DNA from: Neelides folsomi | Taxonomy: Eukaryota; Arthropoda; Collembola; Neelipleona; Neelidae | Length of the DNA: 64,000 bases | NCBI GenBank assembly: GCA_034687125.1 | Contig: JAQGBZ010000179.1 | Span: 1 to 64,000, forward strand | Direction of reading: 5' to 3' | Shown here: in pieces, positions 54,104-64,000 of the stretch | Position numbering within the stretch: the first letter of the stretch is position 1 | Layout: every line of letters starts with the position of its first letter | Translations under genes and position numbers: made by a program | The notes under the pieces: generated by a model | What the model saw: the letters and a program-made list of their open reading frames with translations, nothing else | The model's database searches: none | What the model was told of the DNA's origin: nothing

Positions 54104-56284
54104 ATGAGGTTGCATATGAGTCTTGCCGTTTTGGCGACAGTGGCCACGTTAGCTTCATCTCAATTATCCTTTGGAGGCGGAGGATCAACAACTTCAACAA
54201 CGGCATCTCCCAATGGAAGTGTTGCAGGACGTCTTGGCCTTTTAGCCGACTCTCTTGGTTAGTAATTTATTACTTAATATAATTACTAATTATCGTTAAT
54301 AAGGAAGTTGTTGAGCAGTTTCTAGAATACACTTATATTTAAATCAGATTTTAATAAATCAAGTATATTATTAGGAATTGAGCCAGTTCCACTCGGAAGC
54401 CTTCCAGAAGATACGAAAGCCTACACAGAGAATATTCCTGGGAATTACGGCGGTTCAATTCCCCAGAGTCCTTACACTGCTCCAGCTCCTCCAGGCAATT
54501 GCAAATGCACACCAAAAGATTATTGTAATGGGAATAACAACGGAGGAGGAGGACAAGGAGGAAATTACAACGGAGGCGGCGGTCAAGGCGGAAATTACAA
54601 CGGAGGTGGAGGTCAAGGAGGAAATTATAATGGAGGCGGAGGTCAAGGCGGAAAATATCCAGATAATGGGCCAATCGGTGGTGGTGGACAAGGCGGAAAA
54701 TATCCGGACAATGGTCAAATCGGCGGTGGTGGACAAGGAGGAAAATACCCAGATTCGGGCCTCATTGAAGGAGGAGGTCAAGGAGGAAGCAACCCAGAAA
54801 CCGATGGATCAGGAGTCATTGATATCAGAATTGTCAACAGGGTAAATAATTCAAGATTATTATCAATTGAAACAATAATTTTTATATTAATTATTATTAT
54901 ACTAATTATTAATTTTAAATGATATCTGCATATTTTAAATTTTAAATAATTTTTCTAGCAATGCCCAAATGGTGAAATTTTTTGCTGCGCACGTAATGAC
55001 GGCGGAAATGGAGGAAATGGTGGGAATGGAGGAATTATCCCAATTTCTCCCAACTCATGTGGAGTTAACCGAATTATCCACGTTCCCGGCCACGTTCCCG
55101 AACATGGACAAGTAAATTTAAACATAATTTTTAATCCTTTCTGTCCAAACATGACCAAAATGAGAAATTCCCAGTTTCACACTTCAGTATTTGATGTTTA
55201 TGACTCAATAGGCGGACTTTGGAGAATATCCTTGGATGGCCGTGATCCTCGGGAAAGGGAATAACTACGTTGGAGCTGGAGCCCTTCTTAATAGCTATTA
55301 CGTTCTCACAGCTGCCCACAAAGTTGCCGAATTCAGGTATAGAATTTAAACATGGTTCATTTAATAAACTATTATTAGATTTAGTATTGTCAACTTAAAT
55401 TATTTGCTCACAGGAAGAACTTTGACGTTCGTCATGGCTACACCAACTTGAAAGTGCGTTTGGGTGAATGGAATGCTCAAGATGATAGCGAGCCGAACAA
55501 AAATGTTGAAATTGAGATCGAAAGCATTGAAATTCATCCGGCATTCAACTCACAAAATCTTCAAAACGATGTCGCGATTGTGAAGCTCGCTCAGCCTATC
55601 AATCTCGAAACTTTCCCTCACATTAAGTCAGTTTGCTTGCCGACCAATGGAGCAAGCTTTTACGGCCAAAGGTATTTTTATTCTGTCATTGTACTTTTAT
55701 AAAGTCATTAAATATTCATCTAATATATAGTATGTACTATATACATATTATAGCTCATATTGAATCTTACATTATAAAAACTGAATTGATTGTAATTTCA
55801 TTATTGAATTTTTAGATGTTGGGTGGCTGGATTTGGAAAAGACGCATTTCAAACTGGGAAACATTCATATTTGATGAGGGAAGTTGATGTTCCAATTGTC
55901 GAGAGCAACGAATGTGAACAACGTCTTCGAGGAACTCGTCTTGGAAGTTATTTCAACCTTAATAGGAAAAGCTTCATTTGTGCAGGAGGAGAAGAAGGAA
56001 AGGACGCTTGCACTGTAAGCTTAAAATTCATGATTTAGTTAATCGACATTAACGATGTCAAATGAGACAAGGCGGGATTTAAAATTGTACTTATTTTGAA
56101 GGGCGATGGCGGAGCTCCACTCGTTTGTCAACAAAATGGTTATTTCAATGTTGTTGGTCTCGTCGCTTGGGGAATTGGATGTGCAGATCAAGGAGTTCCA
56201 GGCGTTTACGTCAATGTGGGAAATTACGTCAATTGGATTCAAGAACAAATCAATGGGAATGGAAATGGAAACGGCAACTACTAA
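54104..56284 (+). CDS. CLIP-domain serine protease homologue, inactive, 512 aa
   Basis: Seven exons: 54104-54257, 54375-54841, 54959-55111, 55212-55336, 55414-55671, 55816-56014, 56102-56284. A signal peptide (MRLHMSLAVLATVATLASSQ) directs secretion. A CLIP-A type domain is formed by Cys94, Cys96 and Cys102, then IDIRIVNRQC (Cys209) and a CC pair at 216-217. Between Cys102 and Cys209 lies a glycine-rich repeat stretch far longer than the usual loop. The protease-like domain has the family entry ADFGEYPWM, catalytic-type His294 (LTAAH) and Asp352 (NDVAIVKL). The catalytic serine motif reads GDGGAP, with Gly455 in place of Ser, so it cannot cleave peptides. Such homologues act as cofactors in arthropod prophenoloxidase and Toll cascades; that role here is inferred. 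AATAAA is at 56503. Confidence 0.94.
54542..54787 (+). repeat. Glycine-rich coding minisatellite
   Basis: About seven tandem units of 30-39 bases in exon 2 of the protease homologue. Early units read GGGGQGGNYN and later ones GGGGQGGKYPDNGQI. Units remain similar at the DNA level, which suggests recent expansion or ongoing homogenisation. Confidence 0.9.
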
Positions 56285-56366
56285 AATCAACTCATTAATA
56301 TTCTTAATTTATTTAAATATTCAATTTCTAATATACTCAATCTATTCATCTTAAACTTTCAAATGT

Positions 56367-56396
56367 AAGCTATTTGAAGCTATTTGAAGCTATTTG
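56367..56396 (+). repeat. Three perfect 10-base repeats in the 3' untranslated region
   Basis: AAGCTATTTG repeated three times without a mismatch, about 80 bases after the stop codon of the protease homologue and before its AATAAA signal. Confidence 0.9.
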
Positions 56397-59300
56397 CAAG
56401 TATAATTTGCGAAGATATTATAGATAGTTATTGTTAAGGTATTTAATAATTATAATATACAAAATTTTAAATTTGTAAAATAATAATTAAAATGAATTAT
56501 TGAATAAACAAAGTACCAAAATTTGATAGTTTTTGTCTTTTGAAAGTTTTGAGGGCAATTGGAAAAGAATTTAAATGGTATTGAAAGTAAAACACTAAGT
56601 CATTGGCCCTTCCATGAGAATTGATTAAACGTCCATGAAAAGTTGTGGACCTTTGGATGTCTGTCAAGGGTGAGATTGAGTGTCTGAAGTTGTTGGAGTG
56701 GAGAGGGATGATGAGCCACAAGGAAGGTGCTGATCCCTCTATATAATTTTAAAGGTCCAATAAACTTTATATTATTGTCAATAAAGATTAAACACTTTTC
56801 CCTCGACTTTCCCCCTATTGCCTTTCACTCTCTTCTTCCATCCACGGTTCCTTTTGGTTAATTAAATAAGTTAAATAACAAACGTTTCTTATCCCCTCAT
56901 TACCAACTTGCTTTTACCTAACAGTTATTTGTTAATGTTATTTGTATTTGGCAATTTTAATTTCAGAACAATACCTTCCCTATTTTGTATTACCAAAACA
57001 TGGTTCAAATTTATTTAATATTATTCATGATCATATTGCATTAATTTATATCTCAGAGTATTGCTAGCATTGTTTTCCAATTATCAACTTATAGACATCT
57101 TGAGTAAAATGGAAGAGAGCTTTGAGATTCCGAGGTATTGGGAGGAAGAGCGTGGGAAGAAGATTGGAGTGGGAGATGTGGGAATTGGAAGCGGAATGAA
57201 TCGATGATTGAGGAAGGACTCTGAGGATGGATTACCCCTAAAGCCGTATTGGCCGAGATGATCCATATGTCTTGATCTATGGAGGTTGGACTGTGAGAGG
57301 ACAATAAAGCAGGGCAGGAGTAATAATTTAGAAGGATCATTTGGCTCGTAAAGTCCTCCTTTTGGAATCTCTGATGAGTAGGAGGAGTTGAGCCTTTACG
57401 TTCCGAGACGAATCGGGGATGATTTTAGGGAAATGATTTGAGGGAGCCGAAGATTTCGTGAGGAAAAGGAAATGTTTTATTATTGGCAATTCAGAGGGCC
57501 ATAATATTATTGGAGTGCAATTGAGAGTTTACTAGGCCGCCACAAATTATGGGACTGAGGCGGCGTCTCTGGTCCCTCCTCACTTGTTGACAACTCCTTT
57601 AGCCAAGGGAAGTTTTGGTCCCTGTGGTCAGACTCACTGTGCTTCGCCTCGCAGCCCTGCTGAGCCTCTCGGCTCAACACGCCGCCATAAACACGGAGAA
57701 ATGTGACGAGCCGGCCGTCAAAACTTTACAAGCCCCGGAACGGCCTGACGTTATTATGAGACTCCGTCGCACCCAAACATCACCTTCATCAAGACATCAG
57801 GAGACGGGGTTGTTAAGAGACACTTAATTCCCTCGTCCTTCTTTACTTCTTCATCCATCATTTGGCCATAAATTACTCAGAGCACCGATTAGCTCAAATT
57901 GACTATTTTATCCTTCTTGGCCCTCTCCCCCTCATTCCCACACTTTCATCATTTACAACCCGAACCCAAAGGATCATTACGACTCGATCATTCCCTCAAT
58001 CTCACAAAACAATTATTACAAACAACTCAATTTTAAACAAATATCTCTTTATTACTCGTTTATTATTAATATCTATTCCTTATCATATCAGACTAAAATA
58101 TATTCCAAAATATTCACCAATAAGTATTTTGGTATCTAAATATGTATTTTAGTACTAATAGTACATTTGTATACGGCATAATGAGAATATTCACTACATG
58201 CGTATTCTTTTATAGTCGTGAGTATTATTACCTCGTTTGTGTATACAATAAATCTATACAATTTCAAATTCATTGTACTACACAAATGGAGTTTGAGAAA
58301 ATGTCTTTGTGAGGATCCATGTGAACTCATATAAAAAGCATTGTGCCAAGTTGTGCCAAGTTTGTTTTATTGCATACAAATGTATGGTTTATTTTCATTC
58401 AAAGTAAATAAAAGACGCACATGTTTTTTGTATTTAAAGATATTATGAGTGGAAGTATTAGGTCAAGCATTGTTTAATTATTGGAGCTTTTGGACCATTT
58501 GAACAAATTCCAAAGATTTGTTTTTTCGTGTCATAAAGATGAGAAGTTCGTGTAGACGTCGTGGGTTTAGCATAATCCTTCATGCGCCATTGAGAAAAGT
58601 TTATAGGAAGAGTTCTTGGAACGGAGCTCATCAAAGAGAGCGACAGTTAAAAGCCATTGAAGGAACCGCCGCTTCTCGCTAATTCTCCTCCTCTGCAGTA
58701 GACGACTAAAAGAACTATTTAAATATACTTCACTAGGAGAATTACAATCTATTTTAACCTAAAGTGTCCACAAAGTAATTTTAAGAATGTCTTAATTAGT
58801 GTCTTTGTTTACAAATACTATTGTTAAGTGTAAATAATTATAAAAATAATATAAAATTTATACAAATATAATAAGCAAGTTTGTTTTCTGATGTGTTTAA
58901 GTGTGACTCGTGTGATTACAAAAGGAAAAGGGAGCTTATTTGTAAAGCTCATTTGGTGAACGTAAAAAAAGAACCCTTTGGAATTGATTGATTTAAAAAG
59001 CATCCAAGTTGAAAAATGAGAAATTTTACATTTATGTAAGTTATGATGGCATTATGAAGGAACGATCTCTGTAATTTGATAGGCCAGAGGTTCATAAATA
59101 AAAAAGGAGAGGGAGAGGAATTTAGGAAGCAGTTTTATGGTAAAGGTGGAATGTTGAATAGAGATAGGGAGATTATTGAAGGGAGAAACTCCGACGTCCC
59201 CATAGCAGTTGCTCCGATCCACTCCGAGATTTATTGGTCCCAATTTACTCGTTTCGAGCCATTCGAAAACCCAAGAATCGCCCATTCTCTCCGCACAATT

Positions 59301-62300
59301 TCTGACTCAACATCCAACCCACCAATTCCCAATCACGGAAGCACATGAGATCCAACACTCTTTATTAATATAAATCTTCCACCTTTAGCTCCAGAATAAA
59401 ATGTGTATTCTTCCACATTTTGTATTTTTTGGGGGTCCTTGGACCAATTGAGGAATTTGGGATCTGTAGGGGGGGAATTGACCATCGCGCGTGTTGGAAG
59501 AAAAAGGTGATAAAAAGGGAACCTAACGAGACAGGGAGAGCAAATACATAAAAGGTTTTTTAACCAGGAAGCATTAGCACTTTCATTGTAATTAAGCTCG
59601 TGCTCGAGACTTGTGAGTTGGGGAGAGTGGGGACTAAATAGCCCCTTTACTGCATCCACCCCATTACGAGAAGGGGTAATTTGGCATGAGAGTAATTGGA
59701 GCTAAGGAAAATGTAAAATACTTTTACGACCCTTCTATTTCTCAATGGCAAATGAATCCCAAATGAACTTTTTCGCACGTTATCCGCCCATTAAACCCCC
59801 AAATGCCCATGTGACATTTTCTCTTTCCTCTCCAAATGATGAATTTCCAATTCTCCCCATTATAACTACAATCATACACATTGCATACATAAATACATAC
59901 ATATGTAATGTATGATGTATTAAAATCATGATATTATATAGAGTATGAACTAGGTATACACGATATTCATAAAATATGGATATTCATATGTATAGCATAT
60001 CATAAATATTATAAGGATATTCATCTTGGGCATTATACATTGTTGTTATAGGTCTCTTGAAATAAAGTCTATTGATGATTTACACAGAGCCCATTGGGCC
60101 TGTCGTGTTTTAGAGACAAGGATGCTCAATTGAATGTTGGAGGCATTAAGGGGAGAGTCATTGATTATTACGTCCAAGCACGCGACTATATCTCCCAAAA
60201 GAAGTTATGATAGGCGTTGTTAGTCTCTGGCTGCAATATAAGTTTTACGACTCTCTCTCTCGGATTGTAATCGGGACAGCCATGCGAGATGGAAGTTGAG
60301 TGGTTGGGTCGGCCAAAGAGGCACTTTTTCTCCAACCCTGTTTTCCTAATAAGATGGTGAAGGGTGGAGAACAACAGTGGTTCTATCCAGAAGTACCTTC
60401 AGCCTTCAAAGCAGCCGACGGCTCTTGTTTTATGGTGCCAATTCCATCGAGCAATTCTCCCAATAGAACCTCTCCCTCTGCATAGGAACCTCTTTTTATG
60501 CTTTCCTCCGGGCGAGGACGAAACACCGCACTTGGCCTTTCAATGAACGCTCGGTTTCAAGTTCGGTTTCAACACTCACAACATTTCCATCCAACAATCA
60601 CCAATTACGACACTTCTCAAAACTTAGATTTTAATCAAACTCGCCATTGTCCATACAATTACTTCAACTCTAGAGACTAATTGAACCCCACTTACACTTA
60701 TAGGAATATAGAAAATACTCAAATTTTAAATGACTAAATACATCAATTAATATTATGTAATTCTTATGCATTTTTTAATATTCTACTTAAATACTGTTCA
60801 TTGTATTACCAAGCATGAAAATGAAAGATGATGAAAGAAAAACCAAGATGGATAATATTATACAAGTCTTTAAGAGCAATTTAAACAAATTTTTAACACC
60901 TTTTATTACATACGACTCTGTGGCAATTATCCTAATTACGGCCGATATGGTCCATTATTTAACAAATGAAGGCAAAGGGGATAACCTTTATGACGAAGCC
61001 ATTGAAAAGATCCATTTGTTTGGCAATCCATTCTTCTTAATTTACACATTTGTGAATCGTTGCCGCTTTTGTCTTTACATTAAATATCGAAGTTAAACGG
61101 GTGTTGAATTGGAGAGCGGTTGTATCTAACGATAAGTTTATTAAGAATAAGATTTACAATCTTGTAAGGGCCCTATGGTACGGGAGTCAGATTAATGCAT
61201 TGTGTATTGTGACTTATTGTGACTCGAAGTTCTCCTAATGGAGTTGAGAGCTAAATGAGAAATCTCTCCTCAGTTTGATGACCCGGCTGACCCATATTTT
61301 GGAGCAATTCCAACTTGATGTATTTATTAACCAAACCCTCCGATGAAAAGTGAAGGCTGTAAATATCAATTCGGCCCTTCAGCCAACTGTACACTTAAAT
61401 GACATCGAGGAAGGCTCTTAAGGTCTCCGCGTCCGGTTCTCTCCAACAGAAGGAAAGGATCAATTCCCTTTTTGATTTCGGTCCTTTTTCTCACTTTTTA
61501 TTTTTCATCTCCATCATGTATCTTGTCAAAACAAGGGGGTTTGATAACGGGGCTTTTAAAAGACCTCAGATGTAAATAGAGCCAATTATAACCAAGAACA
61601 TTTTATTGGTCTTCCAGTTATGGAATGGGTTCCAATTGTGGTTTTTTGTCCTATTAATGAAATGTTTTTTGAGGTCCGTGATGATGGTGGAAATGGAGTG
61701 GGGGAAGTCCGTGATGGGAAGGGCGGCTTGAGGGATCAATAATAATTGGCCTGCGTCGGCCCATTTGTTTGCTCTTCTTCCAACGACGAGGAATTTGACA
61801 ATGACAACTTAATTTGGAACCGGGGAAGTTGGGAATTACGCCATTGTTTCTCTCCAGTCTGACAGCATAAGCGGGCTCATTTTCATTAAATGCTAAATGG
61901 CCTCGTCTCCACCCTCGGAGATTGAAGGGGGAGGGTTGAGGTTCCCCTGCCGTTGGGACTCCCATCGGTTCACCAAGAAATTCTCTTTTTATCCATTCTG
62001 ATATTTCCTTCTCGAAACACATGGACTTCCCAAAGACGCCTTCAAAGAGACGAACCGGGCAAACAAACAGGTCCTAATCCCACTTCTCCCTTTATACTCT
62101 CAAAATCCTCTCGAATGGACAAATGTACCTTTTATGAACATTGTGATCCATATGGAAGGGATATGGTAGCTCCATGGTTATGACCCATATGGGTCATTTT
62201 GTCATTTATACGATATGGGGGCAAGTCAAATGGTCAAAAGTGAGAACGTGTGTTGAGATATGAAGAGCCGTTTTGTCCTCGTCGTTGAGTTGGATGCGGA

Positions 62301-64000
62301 TTGACAATGAGCTTTGGGGCTTATCCGACTGGCGGTGAAACTCAAGAGCCAATCGGGATGTCAAAGGAGGAAAGAAATCAAATCTCGCCAAATCCCCCTC
62401 TCAAATTTAATCTACCTCGGGATTAGACCTTTAAATACCTTCCAAAGAGGCCGAATGAAATTCCTTATCTTTTTCATTTCTTTGTATGAAAAACCGATTT
62501 GTTGGGAAATGATATCATTCATTCCATTTTCCATACCTTCATTTTAACATAATATGCCCAATGATACTCTGAAACCTTTCAAATATCATAACATTTATCT
62601 ATGTAATATCTCAATGTTTATTATACAAATGGATTGTTCAATTGAACTTCAATTGGAGTGTTGATGCTTCAATTTTAAATCATATTATGTGACTGAAACT
62701 ATAATAAATAATGATTTAATGATGCTCGATTGATGTCTGGATTTGAATGTACTGGATGTTTAATTTATGATGCTTCAAGTAACAAAGACATTTTTGACAT
62801 ATATAAGTAAAGTTTAATCAATCAATTCTCATTAGGTACTTGAGTGTGAATTGTATAATAATTTCTTAAGTACGAGTTGTATAATTAATAAATGTGTATA
62901 TTTAATACATATCAATTAGCGTCTTCCACTCCACTGTAATGTTATGAACAAAAATACTTAACTACTTTTTAACTCTTTCAAACTGCAAAGATTCTCAGAG
63001 ATTTTATATAATTAATAATACTATTATAGTATATATCTTATTATATTCAAATAAAACAATTAATATCATTGTAGTTAAAACTGTATTTAAATATCCATTT
63101 AATATAAACCATCCACACGTATTTGATTCCTTTCACACCAACTATTTAAATGTAATGGCAAAAATAATGTGATATTTAGTATAATACATTGAATGTACAA
63201 TAAGCAAAATTATTCCTATAGGTTTTCTCTTACAATCTACACATCTAACAATATGAGTTATAAATTACTTTGTAAAATACGCAAAATGTCGTTAAATGAC
63301 GTGTTCACAAAACACTTGTAATTTATAATTAAGTTACATTTATAATAAATGGACTTTGCAGAAAAATTTTCGTGTTGACGTACGATATCTCTACATATGT
63401 TATTATGTACTTGTATAGTATATCAGCATATGTTAAATAGATTGTATAAACTATTACATACTATTTAATACTATAATACGATATTAGCACTACATTTACC
63501 TAGTTAATAGCATCATTGATAAATTATCTTAAGCCTTAATTGAAATTGCATAATAAGTTGATTGAAAATTCTTTTAATGCACGAGATGTCTATAATATAT
63601 TTATTCACAATTTTTAACTTAACTAAAAGAACGTACATTATGTATATTATAGTTATTATAGTCCACATGTCTCATGCGTTTACGACTCCTATGGGAAAAG
63701 CATTTTCCTTCTCAATACACAAACTTCGGTCTACATTCAATCCTTCGCATTATTCATGATTTAATGGCCATAAAAGAACATGAGGATTGAAGCCATGTTC
63801 TAAATACAAAGGGAAACCGAAGTCTGCATAATTTAATAAGGAAAAGTCAAGTGAAGATTTTCAGTGTTTTTTTCTAAATATTGCCTCAAAAACCGGTATA
63901 TGAGAATGTTTAAAGGTCATATCTTAACAATAAAGGTCACGCCATAACAGAGCTACTTTATAACAATACATTTTTAATAATGAAAACCATTCACAATCTA
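56397..64000. other. Gene-poor region, no supported gene
   Basis: After the poly(A) signal at 56503, the stretch 56.6-62.5 kb is noticeably less AT-rich than the first 13 kb, and has pyrimidine-rich patches with many short open frames. I checked the longest (59333-59659 minus, 61654-62022 minus, 57615-57827 plus) and saw no family resemblance, signal peptide or splice chain. From about 62.55 kb composition returns to very AT-rich. It may be an intron or regulatory region of a gene outside the window. Confidence 0.4.
62180..62197. promoter_or_regulatory. 18-base perfect palindrome with nuclear-receptor half sites
   Basis: ATGACCCATATGGGTCAT is fully self-complementary. It contains TGACCC and GGGTCA, an everted pair of nuclear-receptor-type half sites separated by four bases. 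Only the sequence is seen; binding is inference. Confidence 0.35.

Noticed and set aside
59333-59659. 108-codon minus-strand frame
   Set aside because: No domain, no splice partner, no supporting context.
61654-62022. 122-codon frame on the minus strand
   Set aside because: Has an ATG but no family resemblance, signal peptide or splice context; His/Pro-rich low-information composition looks like chance in GC-richer DNA.

Overview
The window is nuclear DNA of an arthropod. It has short GT-AG introns, AT-rich spacers, a tramtrack/bric-a-brac type BTB domain, and a CLIP-domain serine protease homologue, the last two being arthropod hallmarks. A crustacean, possibly a copepod, is my guess from general character only. 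Exon chains below were built by hand from splice signals, reading phase and family similarity; every chain closes in frame. No retrovirus, LTR element or Polinton was recognised.

Layout. 0-5.9 kb: very AT-rich, with one orphan first coding exon (minus) and an exon-like GC island near 4.2 kb. 5.9-9.6 kb: a four-exon gene for a secreted 16-cysteine protein with an internal duplication. 10.07-11.50 kb: a 1.4 kb foldback transposon. 13.4-25.2 kb: a compact housekeeping block with calnexin (+), NAT10/Kre33 RNA cytidine acetyltransferase (+) and ZNF330/NOA36 (-, convergent with NAT10). 27.6-43.3 kb: a 19-exon GRAF/oligophrenin-family RhoGAP (BAR-PH-RhoGAP-SH3), with a first coding intron of 7.8 kb that holds a small MITE. 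46.7-49.8 kb: a nine-exon gene whose frame joins a BTB domain to a SOX/MATA-class HMG box. 51.35-51.76 kb: another MITE. 54.1-56.3 kb: a CLIP-A serine protease homologue, catalytically dead (GDGGAP), with a glycine-rich minisatellite inside its CLIP domain. 56.3-64 kb: no gene recognised.

Functional grouping. Calnexin serves ER glycoprotein folding. NAT10 and ZNF330 are both nucleolar in other animals, but their proximity may be chance. GRAF links membrane curvature to Rho inactivation. The BTB-HMG protein is a probable transcription regulator, and the CLIP homologue a probable cofactor of extracellular protease or melanization cascades. The most unusual items are the BTB-HMG fusion, the expanded CLIP domain, the duplicated cysteine-rich protein, three GC-AG introns, and an upstream ATG in frame with calnexin.
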